NCBI GenBank assembly: GCA_947359465.1
Contig: OX375882.1
Coordinates: 57,653,031 to 57,717,030, forward strand
Source: Metellina segmentata
Lineage: Eukaryota; Arthropoda; Arachnida; Araneae; Tetragnathidae
DNA length: 64,000 nucleotides
Direction: 5' to 3'
The notes beneath the pieces are model-generated. The model made no database searches, was not told the DNA's origin, and saw nothing but the letters and a program-made list of their open reading frames with translations. Shown here in pieces: positions 12,111 to 22,264 of this stretch (within the stretch, counting starts at the first letter, position 1; each line of letters opens with the position of its first letter). Position numbers and translations under genes: made by a program.

Positions 12111-12814
12111 GTGACTTAGGATTCATATTTTTTCTCAGAGCCACGTGACAGATTTTCGGATCGAGTGATCGGCAGAAATAACACAACACTGCATTTGAAA
12201 GTCGATGATGCAAGCCATGTGACGTTACGTTGGGATCAAGCACAGGAAATACGCTTCCTAGCAAAAAAACTACAACCCTCTATGCTTACTTGACAGAACA
12301 TGCCTCTCACACAAGAATTGCGTATAACTTTGTAATATAAGTATTCAATATTTGTGTGAATTGCGATGAGAATATCTTGTAAATGGGATAATGTTGTGAC
12401 CCACTTTATTAACCCCGAAAACAAGCCTAATCTAGAGTACGCTATAACTGACAGGGTTACATCCAAAGAGACTGAAAACGGGTTGGCCGAGTTCTGAGTA
12501 GAAATTCAGGCTAACGGGAGCACTTCCCGTTAAAGGAGACATTACACGGAATCACTTCCGCCATCTGCAGAATGAACCTCATCCCGATCCTGATCCCAAT
12601 CCCGAGCTCATCTCCGAAACCAATACAGCCTCCAGTTTAAAGTGATTGCTCCTATTTTTCTCCGCCAATTGCTGTTGCTGGGATCGAGCGATCCAGGTCC
12701 ATCCAGAGCGGCCGTATGCAAATGCGTTGTTTCCGAAAACCGTCGCCGTTTGTTTATTTTCCGGGAAAAGATCCCGAAAAGTGTAACTTGCATTCGATCT
12801 CGTGGGGACTGAGC
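12111..12814. other. Unique DNA flanking the arrays, G+C-richer at 12480-12800
   Basis: 12540-12610 has a simple CATCCCGATCCTGATCCC-type stretch. An open frame at 12608-12868 on the minus strand has no recognisable homology. No gene is supported. Confidence 0.4.
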
Positions 12815-14770
12815 CACCGTGTGATGCTTGTGTACAATCTTCAAAGTAAATCTTTCACCGGATCCCAACTTGGCTTTTGATTCATGCGGTGTTTTCGACT
12901 GATCTCGAAAGAATCGATCTTCTCAACCGATACGAGTGCAAATTAGATTCAGAATATCAATGTCTTTTATAAATTCTTTATCTAATATCGACGATTTCTT
13001 TAAAAGATCGGTTTTCCAGGGAGATTGTGCATTAAATATTCGATGTGGAACTCCTTAATTTATTCTTCAGAGGGAAGGGAATGCAGAATAAGGGAACATA
13101 TACTAATTATTTTAGAGCTGAACCACCCGCGTGATGTTTGCGTACAATCTTCAAAGTAAATATTTCACTGGATCTCAGCTTGGCTTTTGAGTCCAACGAT
13201 GTTTTCGACTGATCTCGAAAGAATCGATCTTCTCAAGCGATACCAGTGCAAATAAGATTCCGAATATCCTTGTCTTTTGTGAAGTCTGGATCTAATATCG
13301 CCGATTTCTGTAAAAGATCAATTTCCGTGGGAGAATATGTACTAAACATTCATTGTGGTACAAATTAATTTATTCTTCAGGGGAACGGAATGTATTATAA
13401 TATAATAGAAGAAGCTTACACTAATTAATTTAGTGACCTTATACTAATTAATTAGAACTGTACCAAGTGGTATTTGTGCAAACTTCGAAGTAAATGTTTG
13501 GCCGGATACCAACTTGACTTATGAGGCGAGCGGTGTTTTCGAGTGATCTCGTAAGAATCGATCTTCTGTAGTGATACGAGTGCAAATTCGATTCAGAATA
13601 TCATTGTATTTTGTAAAGTCTTAAACTAATACCGTCTCTCGATTTCTTTAAAATATAAGTTTTCCTGGGTGAAAATATATATTTAACATTCGGTGTGTAC
13701 TATTTAATTTATTCTTCAGGGCTAAGGGAATGTATAATAAGGGAACATATACTAATTATTTTAGGACTAAACCACCAAGTGGTATTTGTGTGCAAACTCC
13801 AAAGCAAATCTTTCCCCGCATCACAGCTTCGCTTTTGCACCAAGTATTTTCGACTGATCTAATAAGAATCGATCTTTTGTAGTCTAAATAATATCGGCGA
13901 TTTCTTTAAAAGATAAGTTTTTCTGAGTGAGTATGTATTAAATATTATCTGTGTGGTACACAAATGTATTTTTCAGGGGTAAGGAAATGTATAATAGGAG
14001 AGAACATATACTATTTATTTTAGGACTAAACCTACAAGGTATGTTTCCAAACTCCCTAAGTAAATCTTTCACCGGATCCCAACTCCGCCTTTGCACCAAG
14101 CGGTTGTTTCGGCTAATCTGAACATAATCGATTTGTTGAAGCGATTCGAATACAAATTAGATTAGAATATCAATGTAAAAATCAAGATAATATAGGCGAT
14201 ATCTTTAAAATAGCTTTCCTTGGAGAATATGTATTTGTTGTTGGCTGCGATACTATGTTGCTGATTTTTCAGGGTTAAGGGAATATATAGTAGGGGAACT
14301 TATATTTATTTTAGAAGGTTTGATTGGTTTGTTGGGTTTAATGGCACAAGGATTATATTTATCCATACTGCGCCAGACACAAGACATGCAATACTTCGTA
14401 ATAGACATACACACAATGAAAGGTATTACTGACACAGAACAGAGAAATACACCCAGGGAGGAATGAAACCTGCGCCGCCTACAACTCAAAGGTTGCTAGA
14501 ACAGCGAGTCACGACTCTATGGACAACGATGGCCCTTATTTTAAAAGGGACTGAACCACCAAGTATGTACAATGTCCAAAGTAAATCTTTCACCTGACCC
14601 AACCTTCGCTTTTGTACGAAACGTTTTTTCCGTCTGATCTGAAAATAATATCTTTCGAGGCGAATGAGTGTAAATGAGGCTTAGAATATCAATGTCTTTA
14701 GTCTTTAACCATTATAGGGGGATTCTTGAACGGATTAGTTTCACGTGGAAGACTAGTTAGGATATAAGAT
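12815..14770 (+). repeat. Diverged tandem array, about six units of roughly 310 bp
   Basis: The landmark CAAAGTAAAT (and variants) followed by CTTTCACCGGATCCCAACTTGGCTTTTG-like sequence recurs near 12842, 13152, 13486, 13800, 14055 and 14577. Each unit also has a GATCTCGAAAGAATCGATCTT block and a TTCAGGG-AAGGGAATG-TAATA-GGGAACATATACTAATTATTTTAG block. Units differ by many substitutions and indels, unlike the homogeneous 594-bp array next to it. The fifth spacing is stretched by an inserted SINE (14317-14535). Confidence 0.88.
14317..14535 (-). mobile_element. SINE-C inserted in the 310-bp array
   Basis: Read on the minus strand it starts GGGCCATCGTTGTCCATAGA, has an A-box-like TAGAGTCGTGACTCG region and a B-box-like GGTTTCATTCC, and ends in a CAAACC-type tail. 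It is flanked by TTATTTTAGAA (14306-14316) and TTATTTTAAAA (14536-14546). These fit a target-site duplication, because that TTATTTTAG string is the normal end of every array unit. The short open frame across it (14253-14489) is not a gene. Confidence 0.82.
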
Positions 14771-15920
14771 ATTCTAAACACATTTTGGTTATTTATGTAT
14801 TTAAGTTCGATCCCATAGAAAGGCATACTAGAAATTTGAATTAAATATAATGATATTTACTGAAATATAAGTCAAATCTATGAACTTTAAGATGGCGAAC
14901 TGAATGTAGTCACGTTCGGCTTTTACTTATAGAAGTGAGCGTGTTTAGAATAACCCTTCCAAAGATAACGACAAAAGTTTTAATGTATGTTTTATCCGTG
15001 ATCGTTGTTATTAAGTACCAACTGCATGCTTTAACTTTTATGGAGCTAAAGCTATTTACAGGAAAGAATTTTGGGAAACTGAACATTTTTATGCATTTCC
15101 TTGCACTGCATAACACGTTTCGAAACCATATTTTTCTGGAATCATATATGCTGGAATAATTAAGAGAATTTATTTTTAAAATTTTCGAATCCTGCATGGC
15201 AGTCATAAATTTATCCACTTTTTAATTAATTGTGACGTGTTTTAAGAATATCCGTTGTAAATTTCTGGGGACGAGTTTATAAAATTCTTTAATCGTTTAG
15301 TAACGCACCAAGCTAAAGAAAGGACTTTTAGAAAGATCATAGAGGTTTTCTGTTATTTTCAGACACGTCTCTGTATTTCTAAGTGCATGTCAGCTTTAAC
15401 GAACTATTATAACGTTCATGAAAACGCTAGTGTTTTTTTAGCAAGAACTGCCACATTAAGGACACACATTTCAGCCATGGAAATGGCTTTATCTTAATTT
15501 TTTTTTCTACCAAACGTTTTTGAGCTTAACATGTATGTTCACATTGAGATATCTCATACATAAAGACAAGATATTAGCTCTATTTACAAAAAAAAATTCT
15601 AGATGCAACGAAAAATTTAGAGTTAACTTAAAAAAAAGATGCAACCATTTACATGACTATAATCTGTGTGTCATTGTTCCATTCGTAACTGGAATTCTAC
15701 AGCAGATTTTTGAGCTTTCTGGTATTGAGCAAAAATGGCTCTATTAAGTTGTTTCAATGCTTGACGAATCGTCATTTCATTGAATGTTTGTGTATAACTT
15801 CATCACAAAAGATTATTAAAACCTGTAATGAAACTTTGGCTGAATTTGAAAGACTCTAAGCATAAACGAGGCTGTTTATTAACCAAACAAGTATCTTTTC
15901 GTACCTGCCTAATGGGTATT
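14771..15920. other. Unique AT-rich DNA
   Basis: Complementary open frames of 74 and 102 codons at 14910-15218 overlap on opposite strands and resemble no known protein. I see nothing else. Confidence 0.45.
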
Positions 15921-16210
15921 ATTAGCACGGTTGAAAGAGTAACGGATTAGGAATCGGTAGGTTGCGAGTTAGAACCGAACCAAAGACCTTCGTCGAATGG
16001 GGCTAGTGCACATTAAATATGGCGTGGCCTCAAATGTCCTCACGTTGTCGTGGTGTGTAAGTTTGGAGAGTGGGGTACCAGATCACATGTGCACTAGTCT
16101 TCTGACCGTGGCTCAAAATTACACGGTTCTGTCCTCGGATTTGATCCCGGACCGTCGCCAATAGCTCATTGTGTTGCTCAAGTGCGACTTTAATTATAAT
16201 ACCTACTGTA
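15921..16210 (+). mobile_element. SINE-B, nearly full length
   Basis: The tRNA-like head (GAAAGAGTAACGGATTAG, then GAGTTAGAACCGAACC as a weak B-box) is followed by the family body. Body blocks are GTGCACATTAAATATGGCGTGGCCTC, TGTCCTCACGTTG, GTTTGGAGAGTGGGGT and TTGATCCCGGACCGTCGCC. It ends AATTATAATACCTACT, a short form of the TACC-type tail. SINE-B is the commonest element in this window. Confidence 0.85.
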
Positions 16211-16254
16211 CCTTGCAAGGATCAAGTCCAATAAGGAAGCCAATGCTTTTGTCT

Positions 16255-16380
16255 TCGATGAACAATGAACTTTGTATGCCACACCAGGGCACCTATGGTG
16301 AGTTATAGGATTCAAACCTGTTATGCCTAAACCTCATAGGTTGCTAGCGCTAAATTTTGGTAATGTTGTTACTAATCCCC
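16255..16380 (-). mobile_element. SINE-C fragment (head)
   Basis: On the minus strand it reads GCTAGCAACCTATGAGG then CAGGTTTGAATCC, matching the tRNA-like head of the SINE-C copy at 14317, with a recognisable B-box. The rest is decayed. Confidence 0.55.
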
Positions 16381-16676
16381 GACATGGTCTCTTTAAATTA
16401 GACTGTCCACAAATCCATAAACTCCCAAAAAGTCCAAGAAAAGTAAAGGTTCCGAAAAAACCTTGTCCATTGTAAAAATTTTGGTAATGGTGCTAGTTAA
16501 CAATAGCGCTAAATTTGGTAAAATAAGCTAAATGTTTGTTGTAGTAAAGGGAATTTCAAACAAGACTGTTGATTTTGAAAATAATATTCCAGTTAGTAAT
16601 TTTGAAAATTAAAAATTTGTTGTCTTAAGTAACAGAAAATCGATGTTGTTTAATCTACAACTGACTGTTCTTTCGC

Positions 16677-16812
16677 AAGTTGGGTCAAACCTACAGCGAT
16701 CTCGTATTCCAGAAGGAAAAACTTTAAATACATACACACAAGAAAAGTTTTTACTGACACAGGAGGGAGAGAAATAAACGCTTACAATTCTCAGCTTGCC
16801 AGCGCAGTAAAC
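16677..16812 (-). mobile_element. SINE-C fragment (body and head)
   Basis: It shares ACATACACACAA, TTACTGACACAG, GAGAAATA and CTCAGCTTGCCAGCGCAG-type sequence with 14317-14535, in the same orientation. No target duplication found. Confidence 0.55.
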
Positions 16813-16839
16813 ACACCCCCCCCACCTTATGCGCAATTA

Positions 16840-17620
16840 CTTCAATCTGTTACCACTGACCTAGCATTGGACCCTCGAACAACACCCCCATTCGATTCAG
16901 TAACAATTTGACCCTCTTAAGAGATGAAGCGTAAAATACCCATTACTGCAAACTCCCCTTACGTCCACCGAAGATTTAAGGAAAGATGCCCACTTAATTT
17001 ACTTAAAGCTCCTCCAGCCTCCGATACCCTTTGGGTAATTCGATTCCAGATCCCTTTAATCCTTTCACTTGTCGCCGCGAATGACTTGCGTTAATTCGAT
17101 CAAAGTTCCAAGAAAGGGCCGGCCCACCAGGAGAGAAGAACTTAACAGTTCCAACCCCAAACAACTTCCTCCTGCTAATGCCAGTTTTCTTCGGGACTAC
17201 GGAATCCTTTCTTCACCTCTCCGATGGATTTCTTACCCCGATAATTCGGTCCTTGTGTTTTCGCGGAGATTTTTAAAAGAACCTTTCTGGTCCACGCCCC
17301 TTCGGTGTACATAGAATGGGGATGTCTTATTTTGTTTCGGGAGGGGTGGGGCGGCAGGTCATTTTGCGGGCGAGTAGTGGATGATGATAATGGTCCGCCG
17401 AGGCATGGTCGAGCGAGCAAATGATTTTTCCATGGGGATGAGGGAAAAAAACATTATCACCCGTTCTGTGAAATGGACTCGATACAACTGGAGATGGGTT
17501 TCCGCGAAAGAAAAGATAAATGAAAGATCGCTGTTGAGATTCGAGTTCAGCGGGAAAGAAATGGACTCATCATAACCGAGTTGTTGTTAGGAGGATGTTC
17601 AGGGAAAGATGATGGTGTTG
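16840..17620. other. G+C-richer unique island
   Basis: The base composition changes visibly relative to flanks. Overlapping open frames on both strands (17069-17314, 17175-17420, 17381-17575) have no recognised homology. It could be an unrecognised exon, a regulatory element or simply old unique sequence. Confidence 0.35.
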
Positions 17621-17780
17621 TAATTGCCCCAACGAAAATCGCATTTTAATGGAAGTTGTGAATTTACAAGAGTAATCAGAAATCCTTTTACATAAATATT
17701 TTATATAATAGCTAAAATACTACTTTTAGAGTTAATGATTACGTTCAATCATAGCGCACGTTATTAGTCAAGATCTCGGT

Positions 17781-17939
17781 TCGTCATCTAACCGTGGTTA
17801 AGAATTACTTGGCGTAGTCCTTGAATCCGTACCTTTGTATTTGATCCCGGACCGTCGCCTATAGCGTTGGTTTGACCTAGTGCGACGCTAGTTAAATATA
17901 TACCTACTTACATACATGGTTAAATACCTACCTACCTAG
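17781..17939 (+). mobile_element. SINE-B 3' fragment with TACC-type tail
   Basis: It has the TAACCGTGGTTAAGAATTAC block, then GATCCCGGACCGTCGCCTAT, GTGCGACG and a long tail of ATACCTAC/ACCTACCTACC units. The tail is the best example of the tetranucleotide 3' end of the family. Confidence 0.8.
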
Positions 17940-17950
17940 ATATCAGTTGT

Positions 17951-18055
17951 TTAACCCTCTAGGCGGTTTGGACGAGATATCTAGTCCATCAGGACCAAGT
18001 CATATTTCTTCTAATGACGAGATACCTCGTCAAGACATCCACCAGGAGGGTTTAA
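17951..18055 (-). mobile_element. TTAA-palindrome MITE, copy 1 (105 bp)
   Basis: It starts TTAACCCTCTAGGCGGTTTG and ends CATCCACCAGGAGGGTTTAA. Inside are a GACGAGATATCTAGTC palindrome variant, a GGACCAAGTC unit and GACGAGATACCTCGTC. It is the shortest complete copy. End types show it is reversed relative to the copy at 42570. Confidence 0.82.
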
Positions 18056-18530
18056 GCAGATTTCCATCAAATGGATTTAGTTTTAAATGTATTTATATAC
18101 ATAATTTAGATGCTCCAGAATCGATAGCGGTACATTATATAGATATAGCATAATAAATCCAAGTATAATTTACAAATTAAATTAATTTTGTCTCAAACCA
18201 ATTTAGAATTACAGTAATGTATTTTTCTACTTACCGAAATCAAATCTTAGTTACTGTTTCAAACCTCGAATGCATCACAAAAATCCTATACACATTAACA
18301 ATATTGGTTTGAAATACACTATATACTAAGTCTGTGAAATTAATTATTAAATTCAAACACGCAATGTTAGAAGTTTATCCGATAGTTTTACCGATGTATT
18401 GTTTTATTTATACAACTGTAACCATAGCACTAATACGTAGGAACACATAGAATTAAAATATTTGTAGCGCTTATAAAAAGCATGGAATGAAAAGTATCAA
18501 AGCATGTTATGGTATGGTATGGTATTTTTA
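18056..18530. other. Unique AT-rich DNA
   Basis: Only a short TATGG repeat (about 18509-18524) is visible. Confidence 0.45.
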
Positions 18531-18583
18531 AATTAACGTCGTACTAGAGAAACAACGGGTTATTGATGCCGTATTTATAAGGG
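18531..18583 (-). mobile_element. SINE-B tail fragment, host of a nested insertion
   Basis: ATTAACGTCGTACTAGAG, CAACGGGTTATTGATGCCG match the 3' end of SINE-B on the minus strand. The copy breaks at GTATTTATAAGGG (18571-18583), which is repeated after the next SINE. Confidence 0.65.
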
Positions 18584-18752
18584 TAATTGGTAACTGGTAA
18601 TTTTTGTTAACGTCGTACTAGAGCAACACAACGAGCTATTGACGACGGTCCGGGATCAGTCCCTTATGGGAGAGATCCGAGGACAAAACCTCGTAATTTT
18701 GAACCACGGTCATATGACGAAGCAACACCTGAGCTGGCACCCCACTCTCCAG
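18584..18752 (-). mobile_element. SINE-B, 5'-truncated, nested
   Basis: It runs from the tail (GTTAACGTCGTACTAGAGC) through GACGGTCCGGGATCAGTCCC to GAGCTGGCACCCCACTCTCC, lacking the tRNA head. The 13-bp direct repeat GTATTTATAAGGG at 18571-18583 and 18753-18765 is a good target-site duplication. Confidence 0.78.
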
Positions 18753-18816
18753 GTATTTATAAGGGATTCAGATGTTTCAAATCTGATATCACGCACACGC
18801 ATACACACAGGATTGA

Positions 18817-19125
18817 GGGCCGCGGTAGCCGGACGAAAAAGTAACGGATTAGCAACCGGAGGTTTGTGAGTTAGATACTCGATCCAACCAAAACCCTGTC
18901 ATGTACGTGGAGAATGGTGCTCGTTAAATCTGTCGTGGCCTAAAATATCCTCACGTCGGCTTGGTGTGGATGTTTGGAGAGTAGTGTACGAGGTTAGGTG
19001 TGACCTCCTCGGCTGACCGTGGCTCAAAATTGCGCATTGTTGTTCTTGCATCTTCCCCTCGCGATGGATCTCGAACCGTCACCAATGGCCCGATGCGTTG
19101 CACCAGTACGAAACTAATTCAATTT
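18817..19125 (+). mobile_element. SINE-B, head present
   Basis: Begins GGGCCGCGGTAGCCGGACG, continues AGTAACGGATTAGCAACCGG and the rest of the family body (ATCTGTCGTGGCC, GACCGTGGCTCAAAATTG, GAACCGTCACC). The tail is degenerate. Confidence 0.82.
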
Positions 19126-19381
19126 CCCAAATCTAGAAAGAGCATAGACCTAATTATAACTCACACTGAAACTTAACCCACAAATAAAACGTTAATTAAA
19201 TACCTACCAACTACCCTCTTTCGGGATTGATGCCGTATCATCGCCAATTGCCCGTTATGATGGTCTACTGTCACGATAATTCAAAACATACATGTAAGCC
19301 AAACCTTCAAAGCCAAATAATTCACCTCCCTACTAAGATTTCAAAAACAATATTGGGATAGTTATTAATTTTGGTAATTTT

Positions 19382-19699
19382 GTAATTAACGTCGTAATAC
19401 AGCAACACAACGGGCTATTGACGACGGTCCGGGATCAATCCCTTCAGAAAAAGATCCGAGGACAACACCTCGTAATTTTTAACCACGGTCAGATGATGAC
19501 GCAACACTTGAGCTGGCATCCCACGCTCCAAACTTCCACACCAACCCAACGTGAGGACTTTTGGCCACGGCAGATTTAAGGTCCATCAGCCGCCTCTACA
19601 CCATACGCTTACAAACATCCATGCCCGGACACGGATTCGAACCAGGAACCTTCCGATCTAGAGGCTAACACCTTAACCACTATACCGGTAGGACGGCGG
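19382..19699 (-). mobile_element. SINE-B body joined to a SINE-A-like tRNA head
   Basis: The 3' body and tail are SINE-B (AATTAACGTCGTAATACAGC, GACGGTCCGGGATCAATCCC). The head, read on the minus strand, is CCTACCGGTATAGTGGTTAA, then GTGTTAGCCTCTAGATCGGA and the B-box GGTTCGAATCC. This resembles the head of SINE-A rather than the usual SINE-B head. It suggests head exchange between tRNA-derived families. Confidence 0.8.
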
Positions 19700-20139
19700 A
19701 CAAATATTAAAGTGTCACTAAAGCGAATGAGCTAAGACTATTTCGATCTAAACATTCTATCTTTAATGGTTTAGGTTTACGATGCTAGTTAAGTTCGGGG
19801 TCTCCCTGTTATCTAAACGTCATTTGATTTCTGACCACGTCTTTGTCAGCGTGTTGGATCAGGTGGTTGCGATTATCCTTTTCCGCAGGTAGTTGAGTTT
19901 CCCAATCTTCCCACGGCTGATCAAGTTCATAATATATCCCCACATAAAAAGTCATGGCATATAATGTCTGGACTTGGAGATTGGCACAATCGACATTCTT
20001 TTAGTGGCTTGTTCGGAAATCGAACGTCCAGCTGCACGAATACGGTTACTGTAATGAGGTGGGATATCATTATGTGATAAAAATAACTCCCGATTCCGCT
20101 TTTTCATCATCGGTACCGGAATAAAAGTTCTTGTGAGAT

Positions 20140-20200
20140 CCTCGACCGTCGCCTATAGCCTGTTTTGATGTTTCAGTATGACGTAAATTCATATAGTTAT
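20140..20200 (+). mobile_element. SINE-B tail remnant
   Basis: GACCGTCGCCTATAGCC and ATGACGTAAATT match the family 3' end. Short and diverged. Confidence 0.5.
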
Positions 20201-20269
20201 CATTTATCAAGTAATTTGTTTTAAAAGATTTGAAAGCCATTTTGTAGCAAACAGGGCAGGTAAATACTA

Positions 20270-21565
20270 CACTGCTGGCTACCCAAATTGCAACACCAAG
20301 AAAGACAAGAGATATCACAACAAAATTTATATTGTAGATAACATGTTGACAAAGTATCAAATGATTAAATTTATAGACTTCTGTGAAGTGTGGTTCCTGC
20401 CAAAATCAGCAGCCAGAGTAGCCGCCATTGTTGGAGATCACCGCTGCCACACGCCTCGGCATTGATTCAAAGAGACTTTGGATGTGTTCTTGGGGTACAA
20501 CAGATCAAGCAGCTTCCACACGTTGCCAAAGTTGATCTGGTGTGGCAGCTGGGGATGTCATCTAGGTCAATCGTTGAGCAACCATGGACCACGTGTTTTC
20601 TATCGGCAAAAGATCCAGAGAGCGAGCTGGCCAGGGAAGAAAATGTTGGCTGTTGAAATATGGCTCTGGGCAACCCCTGAAGGTAAGGAAGGACAACTGA
20701 CTCCAACACCTCGGAGATGTAGCGCTGGCTGTTTAAGGTACCGGCAATGCGTACTAGAGGAGTGCGAGAGTGATATCCAATACCGCCTCATGCCATAATA
20801 CCGGTGCAGAACCAGTGTGGCGGTGCATAACGCAGCTGTTCAGCGTCCTCTCTCCACGGTGTCTCCAGACTCGAATCCAACCATCGTGGTGTTGCAGACA
20901 GAAGCGTGACTCGTCAGTAAAGACAATTTCATTCCATTCTGCCGTCCACATCCTTCTTTCATTGCACCATCGGCGGCGGAGACGTCTGTGGTTCTGCGTC
21001 AAGGGTAGACGAAGCAATGGATGTCTTGCGGACAGACCACTCTGCAGTAAATGGTGTCGAATGGTACGCGCAGACAATGGATGATGCGTTACAGACTGAA
21101 TGTGCTGTGCTATGGTTCGTGATGTGGCTGAGCGATCCGTCACTGCCATATGAACAATATGCCTGTCATCACGTGAAGTGGTTCACTGAGGTGGATGCGA
21201 TCGAACACGTCGGTCCGTCGTACCCTCCTGCATCCAACGATCACATATCCGCATTACAGTTGTTTGGTTTCGTCCAACATAACTACCGATTTCCCTGAAA
21301 GATAATCCACAATATCGGTAGACCACTATCCTTCCTCTTTCGAACTCGGATACTTGATCAAAAGATGATCTCTGTTTTCTACGAAGCATAATTGATCGTT
21401 TTTTTGAAAAACCAAAAGAAAAACTTAATTGCCCTACTTGAAGTGATGTGCGTCTGCGCTGAAATTCTAATCATTTGCATATCTCACCTCCGCTAATGCA
21501 TGTTGTAAATTTCATATTATTTGCATTCTTCCTTCAGGGTGTTGCATTTACGGTGGCCAGCAGTG
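20270..21565 (-). mobile_element. Tc1-type DNA transposon with both terminal inverted repeats (1296 bp)
   Basis: The left end CACTGCTGGCTACCCAAATT is matched in inverse at the right end (CACTGCTGGCCACCGTAAAT when read inward). The match continues into GCAACACC, giving inverted repeats of about 28 bp. Both outer flanks are the dinucleotide TA (20268-20269 and 21566-21567), the target duplication expected for the Tc1/mariner superfamily. The transposase on the minus strand is broken (separate entry), so this copy cannot move itself. Confidence 0.9.
20395..21389 (-). pseudogene. Tc1-type transposase, inactivated
   Basis: The reading starts at MLRRKQRSSF (21389) and shows the N-terminal helix-turn-helix (FREIGSYVGRNQTTVMRICD). 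It passes an in-frame stop after SHPPQ near 21185 and continues in the same frame from MAVTDRSATS to the first catalytic aspartate in FTDESRF. A frameshift lies near 20800. RYISEVLESVVLPYLQG then follows in another frame. After IFQQ a stretch of about twenty residues is missing, including the second catalytic Asp of this DDE enzyme. The C-terminal LPWPARS block and the catalytic Glu in PIENTWSMV are still present, followed by SMPRRVAAVISNNGGYSG. At least one nonsense codon, frameshifts and loss of a catalytic residue make it a pseudogene. Confidence 0.92.
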
Positions 21566-22264
21566 TATTATTGTATCGTAAATCAATCAAAATTTCGTGT
21601 ACTTTTATCGTCAGATCAGCAAAAGATATAATATATTTAAAAAATATATATATATTTTTTATAAAAATGTAATTTTTTTTCATAAAAATTTATTACATCT
21701 TTTTATGAAAAATATATTACATGTTTTATAAGAATATATGCAAAACATTTTCTTATAAAAAAGATAATATGTTTTTACAAAACCATGTAGTATATTTTTA
21801 TAAAAATGTATATAAAAAAATTATACAATATATTTTTTGTAAAAAATGTAATGTTTTTTTGGTGTGTTGAAGAATTTTTATAATTAAGTTACATGTTAGG
21901 GCTATAAATCGTTCATCTAAGGTAAGGGGTTTGAACCCATGAATTTATAAAGTAAGATCACATTCCTTACAAACACAATAAAATTCGAATATATAAACTG
22001 AAACATTATAAGAGAGGTAAACATCCCTTCAACCAGCCAATGTTATTCAGAGGCATTGAATTATAATTTTCGAGGTCACAACGGATATTCTCTTGAGCTA
22101 ACTATCTTAAAGTATTGTAAAATACCAAAGCCAAAAAGCAAAACTAAATGTAAGACTTCCGTGATTTTTATATGATTATTATAATACAGAACACATTGGA
22201 AAGGTAACCTCTTCATAATTCAGTGCAACACACGACAGACGTATTTCTTGTCATTATATATATT
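21566..22264. other. Very AT-rich spacer with quasi-repeats of TTTTTATAAAA and ATGTAAT
   Basis: 21620-21860 consists of short diverged A/T motifs on both strands (for example TTATAAAAATGTAAT and ATTACATGTTTTATAA) that could fold into AT hairpins. The rest is unique with no gene. Confidence 0.5.

Noticed and set aside
14910..15218. Pair of overlapping open frames on both strands
   Set aside because: Low-complexity AT-rich sequence with no homology; chance openness.
20390..21298. Plus-strand open frames opposite the Tc1 transposase
   Set aside because: They are antisense shadows of the transposase, which has clear homology on the minus strand.
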